Shown here: positions 20,309-52,499 of the stretch, one piece after another | Layout: every line of letters begins with the position of its first letter | Numbering within the stretch: position 1 is the stretch's first letter | Assembly (NCBI GenBank): GCA_037975125.1 | Contig: JAJQOW010000014.1 | Coordinates: 5,106,785 to 5,170,784 of the forward strand | Reading direction: 5' to 3' | DNA length: 64,000 bases | Source: Latrodectus hesperus | Taxonomy: Eukaryota; Arthropoda; Arachnida; Araneae; Theridiidae | Notes under the pieces: model-generated | The model's input: only the letters and a program-made list of their open reading frames with translations | Told to the model about the DNA's origin: nothing | The model's database searches: none | Made by a program: the position numbers and the translations under genes

Positions 20309-20711
20309 TGATTAAATAAAATTTGCATAGTTTGATTAGATAATATCAATAGCTAAGCTATAGCAAAAGGAATCGAATGTTCGTTTTTTAAATAGTACTT
20401 TATTATTTATTAGTACTTTATACTTTAATTATGAAGCACAATGTTTACATTTTTCTGAGCATTAATTGAATGTTAACATATCTGTTTTTAATCTATCCAG
20501 TTTTATGGAACTATACATAATTCACTATAATATTGAAAATGTATTATTTTATTTATTTTGCTTGAATTATTTAAATTGAAATAGTTTTTTTTAAACAAAT
20601 ACAATATTTTTAGGTTATCATTTTATTATTATTATATGTTTCGATGAAATATCGAACTATTTAGCTCACTAAATTTACTTCGTTCCAGTTGTTTTCTTAT
20701 GTTCATGTAAG

Positions 20712-39784
<19,073 letters not shown>

Positions 39785-41290
39785 ATTTATAGTAGAACTT
39801 GATTTCTTTGGAGTGTGAAAGTTAATTGATTTATTAGATTGCTTATAATAACATAACAAATAAATTGCTCATAAAAATTCAATCATGAAAATAAAAAAAA
39901 ACACAAAAGCGTATACAATAGAACTGATATATTGAAGAATGAGGGGTTTGGATTTGTGAATAAAAATGTTTTCATTTTAATGGATTTACCTTTTTGTAGA
40001 TGAGAGCAGGCTCTCCAACTCTACGTAATTTATTCATGTATTCTCAAATAAATTTAATATTGTCATTTACACAAAAGATACAATTGTTTTATATGTTGAA
40101 CCATAGATATTGTTATAACGAACTCTAAGGAATTTTTATCCGATTGCAATAAAATAATTTTTGATAATAAATTTGCTTTTCAAGATTTTTGTAATAACAA
40201 CTGATGTATAAACTCAGTTCATTCATTGCATCTAATGACTGAAATTAGAGTTTATTTTTTAAGTTTTTAAATATATTAATGTCATAAATTTTAAAAAACA
40301 TCCCTATGAATTTTCGAGAATATTATAGTAGTATTTTATTGATACATTGAAATTATATATTAGTATGTTGGATATTATTTTTATCTATTGTATTTATGAA
40401 TAATGAAAATATAAATTTTTTATAGTCATTTCATTATGTACAAATAACAAAAATGATAATACATTTTTTTATATAAATTACATAAATGATTTCAAATATT
40501 AAAAAATTACCATACACATCAGAATAAATTTTAGCATAGTTTGCAAATTTTCTCTAGTTGTAATTTGGACATTTTATTGCAATTAAAAGATGACATCTTT
40601 CGTTTAATACATTATTTTCATATATTCCGAATTTTGTATCCAATTTATGCGTACAAATTCAGTCAATTCTAATTATTTTTGAAATAATTTAGCTAAATAT
40701 TTTCCTTGATATTTATTTTCAGACACTATTTATCATATTTCATTTTATTCTAGAATTTATAATGAAATCTAATAATTAACAGTTTTAAACATTATGATAC
40801 TTGTACAAAATTTCTTAAACATTTTGTAATTTACTATTCAAAATAAAAATAATTGTTAGCGAAAAATGCACATATTTGAAATTGAAATGTACATGACAAT
40901 GACTATCGTAAAAAATAGAGTATGCAAATGGATGTAAATGATTATTCAACGCTTTTGTAATTATTTTATTTACGACACTAAATGCAATAATAACTGATGC
41001 AGAATAATATATAGTTTATGACAGATTTCTTTGTTATATTTGTGTGTGCAATTAACAATATTTGTATTATTCCTTCCCCTTGAAAAATATGACTTATTTG
41101 TAATTGTGGTTGTGTTTGCATGTGCTGTTATACTTATCATGTAAATATTTATAATTTAAGCAAATTTTTTAAATACTTTAATATAATTATTAGCATGGTG
41201 CATTTTTTCATTCATAAGGACATTATTAGGAAACTGTGACGTTTGTGGAATTCTAAATAAAGTATTCATTTAAGTTCACGGACTTTTATT
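39785..41290 (+). promoter_or_regulatory. probable afadin 3' UTR and candidate poly(A) signals
   Basis: AT-rich sequence after the stop codon. AATAAA occurs at 39859, 39959, 40148 and 41256. The last is followed within 30 bases by a T-rich stretch (ACTTTTATTTTC). I cannot tell which is used, so the 3' end of the transcript is open. Confidence 0.35.
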
Positions 41291-42509
41291 TTCTTAAAAT
41301 TAGTCCCGACTTTGTGTGTACAAATTATTTTAAATGATTGACATTTTCAAAGAAAATAGACGCATTTAATGATAAGACATCAAATTCAGAAATATTTCAA
41401 AGGAAAGTTAAATACTAGGTATTTGTGAAAATTGGAATCGATAGGCACACCTTCTTTTTAAGTAATCCTGCCATTTTTAATCGTGATAAATAATTCGCCA
41501 ACTTTGTATTAATCAAAGTATTTCATGGAATTATTTTTTAAATAAATAACACATTTTTTATTACTTATTACCATGTTTAAAGCTGTATTTTTGACTGGCT
41601 TTTGTACTTTGTTGGAAGCGGATTCTTTGATTGAACTTCGGTTAAAATTTTGGTATAGTATATAATACATGTATATACTAATTATATTATATATAGAGTT
41701 TTAGTAGTAGATGAAAGACTGATTTTTTTCTTTCTAGCGAGAATGTATTTAGATAACGTTAATAAAAGAACTTCTTGCTATTCTTTCATTTGCATTTGAA
41801 ATGCATATGCTCTTATGAGTTTTGCAGTTGTTTTAGTCACTTTAAAATATATAAGCTTCCAAGAGTCGTTCATAATTTTTAAAAATCGTAATCTAGCAAT
41901 GAGAGCTTACAACTGAATCACAATTTAAATTATGAACTAGTTGACAGCCTTTAATCTAGCTGAAAAAATACCGAGAATCGTATAGTTTACAAATATAAAA
42001 ATAATGATAACTATATTTATTAAATTGAATTATTTTCCATCAAAATAAAAAATAACACATGCATTACTCATAGATATCTATCTGGAATAACTTATAGATA
42101 CTTTTTAATGAAACAAATTCTTTGTTGAAAAAATAAAATGTGTCTTAAGCCATTAAATTTATTAAGACTTTATATTATTTAGAAAAAAAGTTCTAAATTA
42201 AAAGGAATTATTTTTTTAATTTCTTTTTGTTGTAGAGCTTTATAAAAAGAAAAAAAAATCTTGTTCCATATTTTGTTTTTATACTGTCCAACTAAGTGAT
42301 TCCATTGAAATGTTATAAAATTTCTGTGACTCTTCCTAATATTGAAATTAATATGAAGCTTCAAAATTTATGATTTTAATTATTAGGGAAAAATGCAAGT
42401 ATAATGAAAGGCGCGACTAATAAAGTCATTAATTTAGTTATAAAACAATATTTGGAAAAATACAACTAAAATATTTTATTGTAAATTCAAATTGTTAAAA
42501 ATATTTTAA
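41291..42509. other. AT-rich intergenic DNA, nothing identified
   Basis: Downstream of the last poly(A) candidate. No coding or repeat signal. Confidence 0.55.
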
Positions 42510-43908
42510 TGATATTTTCTTCCATCATACATAAAGAACATCAACAGTTTTAATCTATTTGAGGTGACATAGAGCTGAAAGCTGTTGTAAAGATTTTTTT
42601 AAACTTTAACAAAATTTTACTACCTCTGTTTGGGGCGTTTACCTTCGTAAATAGTGAAGAGGTTCTTCTATAAATTTTCAGTTCAGAAAATCTTGATTGA
42701 ATCTTGATATTTTCTATCATCACACATGAAGGACATCAACAGTTTTAATCTATTTGAGGTGACATAGAGCTGAAAGCTGTTGTAAAGATTTTTTTAAACT
42801 TTAACAAAATTTTACTACCTCTGTTTGGGGCGTTTACCATCGTGAATAATGAAGAGGTTCTTCTATAGATTTGCAGTTAAGAAAATCTTGATATCTTGAA
42901 AATCTTGATTGAATCTTGATATTTTCTATCATCAGTACATGAAGGACATCAACAGTTTTAATTTATTTGAGGTTACATAGAGTTGAAAGCTGTTGTAAAG
43001 ATTCTTTTTAAAACTTTAACAAAATTTTACTACTTACTGTTCTACGGCGTTTACCTCCTTCAATAATGAAGAAGCTCTTCTATAGATTTGCAACTCAGAG
43101 AAATCTTGATCGAATCTTGATATCTTCCATCATCACATGAGACATCGACAATTTTAATTTATTTGAGGCTGATAAAGAGCTGAAAGCTATCGTAAAGTTT
43201 TTTTTAAAGTTTATACTAAAATTTTACTCTTTCTGTGTTCGTGGCGTTAACCTTCGTAAATAATGAAGAGGTTCTTCTATAGATTTGCAGTTAAGAAAAT
43301 CTTGATTGAATCTTGATATTTTCTATCATAATACATGAAGGACATCAACAGTTTTAATTTATTTGAGGTTACATAGAGTTGAAAGCTGTCGTAAAGATTT
43401 TTTTTAAAACTTTAACAAAATTTTACTGTTTGTGTCCGGGAGTTTTGCTTCGTAAATAATGAAGAGGTTCTTCTATAGATTTGCAGTTAGGAAAATCTTG
43501 ATTGAATCTTGATATTTTCTATCATCATACATGAAGGACATCAACAGTTTTAATTTATTTGAGGCGACATAGAGCTGAAAGCTGTTGTAAAGATTCTTTT
43601 TAAAACTTTAACAAAATTTTACTATTACTGTTCTAGGCGTTTACCTTCGTAAATAATTAACCTTCATTTACCTCCTTAAATAATGAAGAAACTCTTCTAT
43701 AAATTTGCTACTAGGAAAATCTTGATATTTTCTTTTATCACACATAAACGACATCAACAATTATAATTTATTTGAGGCTATATTGAGCTGAAAAAAGCTA
43801 TCATAACTTTTTTTTAACTTTATAATAAAATTTTACTCTCTCTGTTCGTGGCGTTTACCTTCGTAAAAATGAAGAGATTCTTCTATAGATTTTCAGTTAA
43901 GAAAATCC
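42510..43908. repeat. satellite-like tandem array, ~200-bp unit, seven copies
   Basis: The landmark TCAACAGTTTTAAT recurs at 42541, 42736, 42949, 43145 (variant), 43345, 43541 and 43754 (variant). The spacings are 195, 213, 196, 200, 196 and 213. Other landmarks in each unit are AGCTGAAAGCTGTTGTAAAG, ACAAAATTTTACT, GGCGTTTACC and GAAGAGGTTCTTCTATAG. Units 1 and 2 are the most alike. I see no ORF that follows the unit. Confidence 0.93.
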
Positions 43909-45299
43909 AGTAAACACACAAGTCCTCGCTACTGCAGATGTTCTTCAGACTGACAACAGAAACGCGATCATAATCCTCGGTTCTATAATGAAGATGAAAT
44001 TTAAAATAATCTTCCTCTCAAAAATCACTCACACTTTCTCTCACAAATCACCGCCAAGACAAAAGTGAAACGAGTTTTTAAGTTATTAAGACATTGGCAT
44101 ATATTTATATCGTAACCTTAGGCTACTAAATTTAATAGCTAATAGTATGATGCTGAAAAAAATAAAGTAGTTCCTATGAGACAGGGCAAGCTTATAATGT
44201 TGCAGATCACAGCTATTTTTAATACACATGAAAAAGAGTAGAAGTTTACAAATAGAAATATTTATTTTTGTATGATTAGTTATTTTCTATTATTTTTTTA
44301 ATTTTTGTTTACATTTACATATCATTTTTATTTACATAACTCTCCTTGCTGTTTTTCCTCCCATTTGTTATTTATTCAATATTTTATCTGGTCCTCAACA
44401 TTTTTTAGTCTTTTATTTAGTGATTTACAATGTAAGTGTTGGTTGATGTGGCCAGCCAAAATTTTAAAGTTAAATTCGTTCTATGAATAAAAAATATTTA
44501 ATTATCGATTAACTTGTTCTGGCTGCACAACTCCATATCGCAATTGTTGAGTTATAAAGATGGTTATACTGTTCTTATTTTTAAACATTAATAATATTTT
44601 ACATTTTTTTTATTAATTATTTACTGAAATATTCTAAATTTATTAATTATATAAACAAAGAAATAAGATATTTCACGTTAAATTTTCTAAGGTGTTGTCA
44701 TCAAACTTTGAACTGGGTTCAGCAAATCAATAACAATGACAATCAATGGAGTAGTGAGCATAATTTGCACCCGGGTACGATACCTTTTTGGCACCCCTCG
44801 TAAAAAAACAGTAATGCAATATAAATATGGGAATAAAATGCTTTCAGTAATAAGAGCATACTATACTATAATATATAATACATTATAATAAATTGAGTAT
44901 GCTTGTAATAAGAACACAATGCAAATAATAACAGAATGCTGTGTACCTACTATTAAATAATTGAAAATACAATAATTTAGAGTCTCTGACTAAGTTTTAA
45001 ATTTGAAACAACATTCAATTCTAGTTAGAAAAAAAGCTTATATTTGATTCCGAAAAGTGTCAAAGGAATAATCGAACTTTTGTGATTTAGAATTAATTAT
45101 AAAAAGATATTATTTATTTTATGTACTAATACGATTATTGTAAAAAATATAAAAACATTTAAACATGAAATAATTCAGTATATATTATAAATAAAAGTAG
45201 ATGTAATTATTTAAATTCATAATATAATGCACTAATTACACTACATAAATTCTTTCTCACCTTTGCTGAAGCGAACTGATCAAAGTTGATCATTTAAAA
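43909..45299. other. AT-rich DNA with a possible transposon end
   Basis: The stretch at 44745-44815 (TTTGCACCCGGGTACGATAC and TTTTTGGCACCCCTCG) is more complex and may be the non-coding 3' end of the adjacent minus-strand hAT remnant. The rest has no identifiable feature. Confidence 0.4.
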
Positions 45300-46015
45300 T
45301 CTTTCTTTTTCTCTATATTAAGAAAATGTTAAATTACTTAAATGGTTTTGACTCACAGTGAATTGTAAATGCGACAAAATTAATTTTAATTTGCAGAATG
45401 AACGTTCACAGTTTGCAATTGATGTAGAAACAGTTATGCTTGCAATTGATGTAAAATAGTTATTGATGTAGTATTTGAAGAGCGATTCTCATACTTGGGA
45501 AAAGATCTTCATCATATGAGATTAGGAAGGTTAGAAGTTCTAATGGAGTTTAAGGTTTAATTTCGTTTCTACTACAGAGTAAAATGTTTGTCGCAAATTT
45601 TCATGTAGAAATCTGTTCCATTGAAATCTGTAGCATAAAATTCACCCAAACATTTACAATTATTTTTAAGTTTATTATCAAAACTACCATTATTAAAAAA
45701 TTTTTCAACATCAAGCTAATTTCCTAGTTTGGAATTAAAATCTCTTAGTCGTATGACTGGCGTGTGTACTGCACACATTCAACGTTTTTCATAACTCGAG
45801 AAATTTCTTTTTTCACATAGATTCCATTACTGTAGCTGATTCGCCAAGCATTTTTAGACGTCTTCTTACACGGACATTTGTATCCATACCCCATTCTTCC
45901 CAAAGGAACTTAGCCTTTCTTATTAAATCCTCACATACCTGATCTCAGATTTCTGCAAGTTCTGTCTCTAATGTTTCAAGCTCATGAAAAGGTTCTCTAA
46001 AATTCATTTTACAAT
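45300..46015 (-). pseudogene. hAT transposase remnant (DUF4371/ZMYM1-like), C-terminal part
   Basis: Minus-strand translation in shifting frames gives the usual end of this hAT group. It reads FHELETLETELAEI near 45990, then KAKFLWEEWGMDTN, then PLELLTFLISYDEDLFPSMR near 45500. The dimerisation motif ERSFCKLKLILSH is at about 45415-45370. Stops, frameshifts and a short internal duplication (GCAATTGATGTA occurs twice near 45420-45460) break it. The catalytic N-terminal part is not present next to it. Confidence 0.75.
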
Positions 46016-46125
46016 CTCGTAATCTGAGCAGTTGGGAATTATATCAGGGAACTGGTCCTCCATGTTGGGTGTGTTGCTGACAACCCCACCTTGTAAAAAA
46101 CACCCTGTACCGAAATCTAAAAAGT

Positions 46126-46700
46126 AAATTCTCGACTTTGGCCTAAGAACTCTTCTAAAATCCCATCTAATCAAAAGAAGGACAAAGATTATGTTATACA
46201 AGACATTGATTAAACCAGTTTTAACCTATGCCCCAGAGACATGGACCTTGGCGATGAAGGAAGAGAGAGCATTAGCATATTTTGAAAGAAAGCTACTGAG
46301 AGCTATTTTTGGTTGTGTTCTGAAAAATAACACCTGGCGAAAAAGGTATAACTTTGATCTATACAAAATCTATAGAGAGAAGGACATTGTCAAATCAATA
46401 AAACTGTCTAGAATGGACAACTTCTGAGAATAAGTGCAGAGAGAATACCTCTTAGGGTCTTCATTGCCACCCCGTTCTGTAAAAGACCAAAAGGAAGACA
46501 TAAGAAGAAGAGGTGGAAGGACTGCCTGGAAGAAGACTTTGCCATACTCAAAGTCAAAAACTGGAGGTCGATTTCTGAAAATAGGGCATAGACTTCTGAA
46601 GAAGTCTGAACGAAGAAGGCTCAGAACGGGCTGTTGTACCAATGCTGCTGATGATAATCTGAGCAGTGCACGATCAATTATCCTCAAGATTTCATGCCAG
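46126..46700 (+). pseudogene. RTE-type LINE remnant, 3' end of ORF
   Basis: The translation has the thumb/C-terminal region of RTE-like endonuclease-reverse transcriptases: YKTLIKPVLTYAPETWTL, then FERKLLRAIFG and RYNFDLYKIY. After a frameshift near 46425 it continues GRHKKKRWKDCLEEDF and VKNWRSISENRA, with a TAG where Trp is usual. The endonuclease and catalytic RT motifs are absent (5' truncation). The family is inferred from motif order. Confidence 0.78.
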
Positions 46701-46925
46701 AAATGAATTAAAGTTATGAAATTAAAGTATGTTATGCAACAAAATTGTAGCTTCATTTTTGGAAGTTATTAATTTCTGCTACTCTCTCTCTCTCTTTTCA
46801 GCCCATTAATAATAACACTAACTGCTTGTGCTGCAGTAATCCATCGTATTTCCAATCCACATTTAACAATTTTATTTAAAAAGCTTTTAATCCCTGTGTA
46901 ATGTTGAGCAAGAGAAATATATATA

Positions 46926-48316
46926 CACTACTGGCCATTAAAATTGCTACACCAGGAAAGCGGCACACAACTCACGTGAAATTTGCATGACAGGTAGAAC
47001 TTGCTGTGATATGCAAATGATTAGATTTTCAGCGCATTCATACAAAGCAGGCGACAGTAGCGACATCTACAATGTGTATAAAATCAGAGATTTGACAGCA
47101 GTTTTCTCATACTCAATTTCCGTTTCAACGTTGTTTTCGGCAAAGAAAGTTGTTGTAATGCCTCGGGTAAGAAGAGGAAATACCTATCAGCACGTGTCGG
47201 ACTTTGATCAAGGAAGGATTATAGCCTACTGGGATTGCGGTTTATCATACCGCAATATTGCTGCTCGCGTCGGTCGAGACCCCATGACTGTTAGCAGAAT
47301 ATGGAATCGATGGGTTCAGGACAATCATACGGAACGTCATGCAGGATCGGAGTCACCCCCCATCACTAACAGCAGAGAAGACAGACTCTTATACGCATGG
47401 TCACAAGGGATCGTACAGCTATGTCACGAACCCTGAGTCGAGAAATGGAGTCATTTGCAAGGCAACAAGTTTCTGCTCTAACAGTTCGACGACGTTTGCA
47501 GCAGCATGGATTGTCTGCACGGCGACCATGGCTTTGGCTACCAATGACGCTACGTCACAGACAGGAGCGCCTTCAATGGTGTGATCAGCGACTAACCTGG
47601 ACGCGGGAATGGCATCACGTCATCTTTACAGATGAATCTCGGTTCTGTATACAGGACCATGATGGCCACATCCGTGTTTGGAGGCATTGTGAAGAACGCG
47701 CATTGCCAGTTTGCATTGAACATCTGCTGGAGTGATGGTATGGGGTGCTGTTGGATGCACGTCTCGATCACCTCTTGTTCGCATTACCGGCACTTTGAAC
47801 AGCAACCGTTACATTTCCGATGTGTTATGGCCCGTGGTTCTGCCCTATCTTCGAGGCCTCCCTAATGCTTTGTTTCAACAGGATAACGCACGACCGCATG
47901 TTGCCCATACTGTTCTGAACTTCCTTGATACAGAACATGTTCGTCTGTTATCCTGGCCAGAACATTCTCCTAATCTGTCACCGATTGAGAACGTGTGGTC
48001 AATGAATACCGAGCGATTGGCACGCCATCACTCACCATCCACTACTGTCGATGAACTGTGGCATAGTGTTGAAGCTGCATGGACTGAAATCCCCGTACAT
48101 GGCATACAATCTCTGTTTGACTCCATGCCTAGGCGGATAAATGCTGTTATTGCAGCCAGAGGTGGCTGCTCTGGGTGCTGATTTCTCAAGATCTATACAT
48201 CCTAATTTCCTATAAATCTAATCACTTGTTCTTTTCACTATAATGTATGTGTCCAATAAAAATCGTTCTGTTATTTGCATTCCTTGTTGGTGTAGCAATT
48301 TTAATGTCCAGTAGTG
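46926..48316 (+). mobile_element. second Tc1-like transposon, degenerate
   Basis: An element of about 1.39 kb with terminal inverted repeats of about 28 bp (left CACTACTGGCCATTAAAATT, right end complementary to ATTAAAATTGCTACACCA). A TA precedes the left end and a TG/TA-rich tract follows the right end. It is a different subfamily from the element at 8.2-9.8 kb, with different inverted repeats and a different transposase. Confidence 0.92.
47158..48181 (+). pseudogene. Tc1-like transposase, two frameshifts
   Basis: The start MPRVRRGNTYQHVSDFDQGR is at 47158. The helix-turn-helix region follows (GLSYRNIAARVGRDPMTVSR). The DDE residues are present: D in FTDESRF (47631), D in QQDNARPH (47882) and E in SPIENVW (47987). 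The last two are 34 residues apart. The C-terminus is MPRRINAVIAARGG with a stop at 48179. One frameshift lies between about 47350 and 47397. A second, a small deletion with frame change, lies near 47715 just before GVMVWGAVG. All catalytic residues survive, but this copy cannot make the protein in one frame. Confidence 0.93.
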
Positions 48317-48786
48317 TGTGTATATATATATACATATATATATATATATTTACAAATAATGCTTTATTATTTTTTCTATAATTCTTTGTTGAACTCCAGA
48401 TATGTGACCTGACATCACTGCGACTTTATCATAACATTGAGTTGAGATCAACAGTTTATTAAAGAAATCTGATCAAAATTTAATTTTTCTAAAATCGTGT
48501 TTTCAATTGAGACTGCATATATTTTACGTACAAACACATATACATTTAAATATAAAGTGGTTTCCTTCAAAATAAATCACTCTACCAATGCGGAGTTATT
48601 TTTCATTTTTAAATAGACTTGTTTTTCCAATTAAGCTAAATTATGGAGGTGTAATGTAAAGCATTTAATAAAAAAATATCTGTTTTAGGTCAAGCCTTGG
48701 ATTATTTTTTATTATTGACTTTATACATCAATAAGAATAAAATAATAGTTATTTTCTATTTATTACAATTGAGAATTTTTTCAATT
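48317..48786. other. AT-rich DNA after the Tc1 element
   Basis: A short (TA)n tract at 48321-48350 and otherwise no identifiable feature. Confidence 0.6.
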
Positions 48787-48787
48787 G

Positions 48788-49060
48788 GTGTTGTTGTCGT
48801 GTGCCAGCCAGGCTGATAATACGGGGTGTGCTGCTCCACTTTTCCAACTGAACCCTATTTTGGTGTGGAGTCCGACTTCCTCAGTACACACATAAGTATC
48901 CGTTTATAGGGTAGCCAACCATTCACTCCACATTCATACAAGGAAAGGACAAAGACAGGATAGATAGAGAGAGAAAGTACATCCAAGTCCGAACCGGGAT
49001 TCGAACCGAGGATCTTCCTATCCGCAGTCAGACACGCTGACCACTAGACAAGTTGGGCGG
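48788..49060 (-). repeat. SINE family B
   Basis: Minus strand with (CAA)n tail at the left. The B box GGTTCGAATCCC-like sequence is near 48995-49010 and the head ends at GTTGGGCGGC. Target duplication not clear. Confidence 0.85.
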
Positions 49061-51489
49061 CATTTAAAAAAATTTTTTTTTAATTATTTTATGTATTTAA
49101 AGTGTTCTTAATACATTTTATTGTGCATTTGACATTGGATATTTTTTCCTTGATTTTACAATTCCAAGAGATGTAGGGATATATTTATTTATCTATTTAT
49201 TTTTAGTTTTTAAAAAAATTGATTTTAATGGTTTAACATTTCCGTAACAATGATCTTGCAAAAACTTTAAATGCATTTTTTCTAGTTGGTTAACCAACTG
49301 AAACAGTTAAAATTTTTTATTTCCTATTAATTGTGCTTTATCATATTTGCGCATGACTCTACAAATTGTTGATCATTAGTTGTTGAACGTATACTATATC
49401 TTACCGTAACAAATTTTCAAAAGTTCTACAATATTACTCAACTCACAAACTTTAGCTATTTATTGCAAAATAAAAAAATAAAAATAGTTAGACAAGTCTT
49501 TGCTCATCCTAATTTAGGATCAACTTACCGGATTTTTCACTAACGACAGCTTTTTAAACATTTCATTTACTACAGATTAAATTTAAGCATTTTAATTCAT
49601 TTTTTTTGTTTCAGGAAAATTCCAATTTTGTCCCATGAAAAACAACTTTAACTTAATGGTGAAATTTTAAATTTAAAATAACTTCTTAAATTATGCTATT
49701 TAAACTATTAATGAAAACCAAAATTATTTTTATTGTAAAAAATTTAAATCACAAAATGCAATATTGATAATTTATGAACATTTCATTTTTATAGCACATA
49801 ATATCAATTTTTCTGATTCCATTATAACAAGACCTTTGTTAATAAGTCTTCATTAACTGATTTCAGTTATTAGACTAATTACAGCTTAGTTATCAATGCA
49901 GAAAATGCAGATAAGCAACGAAACAGTAATATAGACAACAAAAACATTTTGCAAATTTCTGAAATCAAAAATTAAAATAAATTTCTTTCAAAAAACACAC
50001 ATTAATTCAAATAAAATATTTGATTATAAATATTTAATAAGATCAGAAATTTTTAGCCAAACAATGTATAAATATATTATATGATTAAACTGAATTTTTT
50101 TCCCTATCCTCCTAATTAAAAGACGACTTTAATTTTTAAAATTTTACAGTGCAGAATGAGAAATATATCTGATTTCTTTATAATTTTTGTCTAAACTTAA
50201 GATTTTCAAAAGTTTAATTTTTCGTTTCCGACGAAGCGAGTGTTTAGGGAAGGAATGAAATACTAACCAGTTATGTGAACAATAAAAAAGGAAAGATGCG
50301 TTTTCCTAGAATTTGGGAGGTAATGATTTCTCTATCCCTACCATTTCGATACCAGGATAAAATTCCCTACGCGGCATACTGCAACGCTATTTTGAGAAAA
50401 GTTTCTCCTTTTCGTTGAAGTACTGAAATAATATTTTGGACAAAGGCATCGCGCTATTAGGAAACACGTTTAAATAGGAATTTTCTCACAAGTATATCGC
50501 AACATTAGATTAAAATTCTACAATAAAGCTCGAGATAAAAATACAAGGGATTTTTAAATTTTTATATTGGGTCGATGGATAATAATTTCAGAAAGTGTGA
50601 ATAACAACTGAAACTTATCTTTCTATATCATTTCTTGATAACTTAAGTAAATTCTAATTTTTGTGATGCTATTAGGCCATTTTAATTCTTACAAGTTTTC
50701 ATTATTGATATTTCAGTTTCATGAATTTTTTTTGGCGAGTAATTTTTTTATTATGTTATTGTAGTCAAAATAAGATTAAATTTTGACTTTTTTTTATTAT
50801 AAAAGGAAATTAAAAATATTAACAAAATATTGCTTGTTAAATAAAATGATTTAATCTTGAATGAAAAATTAAATAGTAGTCAAACAATATTTCAGAACAC
50901 TAATTTCGACGTAACTTTCTTACGCTTTGAATTTTTGAATGATTATCACATCCAAACGGGTCTAGTAGAAATAATATTCATTGAACGTTTTTTATTTTTT
51001 ATTTTGAGTTGAATAAACTTATTTGTTTTGTTAATATTATTACCACTTTTATTAGCATATAACTTAACTTAGAAAACCTATATAACAATTACGATTCATA
51101 AAAGACATTGTGAATCTTGGTGCATTCACAAATTTAGATATGGTGTATTTCATGAGATTACTCTTCTGTAATCTACCTGAGTTAATAGATCCAAAAATTA
51201 TTACATAACATTTACATAAATAATTTAGTAAATAGCTTTATACTAAAATAAAAATCTCTCATATGCATAAAAATGGAACTGTCCAATCTAATATTCCAGA
51301 AATTATATATGAAAAAATTAAAGTATTTTACATTTACAAGATTTGTAGTACAGAACAATAGTATCACAAACCATGGGTAAAGTATGGAACTTAAAAAGGA
51401 ATAGGTAAAAAGAACGAAAAACGTTAATCGAACTGATTAAGAAACGAAAATCGAAAGCATGGTTAAAAAATACAATTTTAGAAAAGGCT
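49061..51489. other. AT-rich DNA with one more complex stretch
   Basis: 50225-50470 is less AT-biased (ACGAAGCGAGTGTTTAGGG, CCCTACGCGGCATACTGC, GGCATCGCGCTATTAGG). I recognise no family in it. The rest is featureless. Confidence 0.45.
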
Positions 51490-52049
51490 CTAAGCTATTC
51501 ATTGTCGCGTGCCAGCTAGGGTGGCAACATGGGGTGCGCTGCTCCACTTTTCCAACTGAACCATATTTTGGTGTGGAGTCCGACTTCTTCAGTACACACA
51601 TGCTATAGGGACCCGTTTTTAGGGTAGGCAACCATTCACACCTCATTCATACAAGGAAAGGACAAAGACAAGATAGATAGAGAGAGAAAGTACATCCATG
51701 CCCGAACCGGGATTCGAACCCAGGACCTCCTTATCCGTAGTCAGGCACGCTATTCATTCATTCATTGTTGTGTGCCAGCTAGACTGGCAACATGGGGTGC
51801 GCTGCTCCACTTTTCCAACTGAACCCTATTTTGGTGTGGAGTCCGACTTCCTCAGTACACACATGCCATAGGGACCCGTTTTTAGGGTAGGTAACCATTC
51901 ACACCTCATTCATACAAGGAAAGGACAAAGACAGGATAGATGGAGAGAGAAAGTACATCCCTGACCGAACCGGGATTCGAACCCAGGACCTCCTTATCCG
52001 TAGTCAGGCACGCTGACCACTAGACAAAATGGTCGTCGCGCTAAGCTAT
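51490..52049 (-). repeat. SINE family B dimer with one shared target duplication
   Basis: Two family B units in the same orientation, about 51499-51750 and 51751-52040. In sense, the unit at higher coordinates is complete and ends in a (TGAA)n tail. It is joined directly to the second unit, which lacks the first ~25 bases of its head. CTAAGCTAT at 51490-51498 and 52041-52049 flanks the pair, and the extended match is GC(T/G)CTAAGCTAT. No duplication is seen at the internal junction. Confidence 0.85.
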
Positions 52050-52499
52050 GCAAAATTATTTTTAATAAGGAATTATAAGAGTAAGAGTTTCGCTTATAGC
52101 AAGCTCTAGCAGCTCCTCCCTTATCATTTTTCTACAACAACCGATTCTCTTTTCCAAGTTTGGTTCTTTCCTGGCATTTTTTTCTGGACATAACACATGT
52201 AATTATAAAATGCAAAATTTATTTCTCCGAAAAAAATTGACATTATCATCAAACAAAGATTGAAATCTTCTGGAAAATTTTGTTTATATTTGAAATAATT
52301 TGGCGCCTTTCTGCGAGCTGCGCACGGGGTATGGTAGCACCCTTGTCCCACCCCCACAACGTCACTCGATTTAAATATTGAGCATGCACAACTGTCTTAA
52401 TCTTTGTGGGGAAAATACCGACATATATCAGAAGTTTCAAAGTCTGTCATCTCCATTTCTGGTAGATTGTGCATACAAAACTTCATGTGTTAAAAAAAT
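52050..52499. other. unclassified DNA, no gene found
   Basis: Mixed composition with short ORFs on both strands and no recognised motif. Confidence 0.5.

Noticed and set aside
42179..42364. Short ORFs next to the ~200-bp array
   Set aside because: They do not recur with the repeat unit and have no start or splice context.
46004..46201. Minus-strand ORF with GTGCFLQGGVVSNTPN
   Set aside because: It looks like a piece of repetitive DNA antisense to the RTE remnant. I cannot name a family or show that it is coding.
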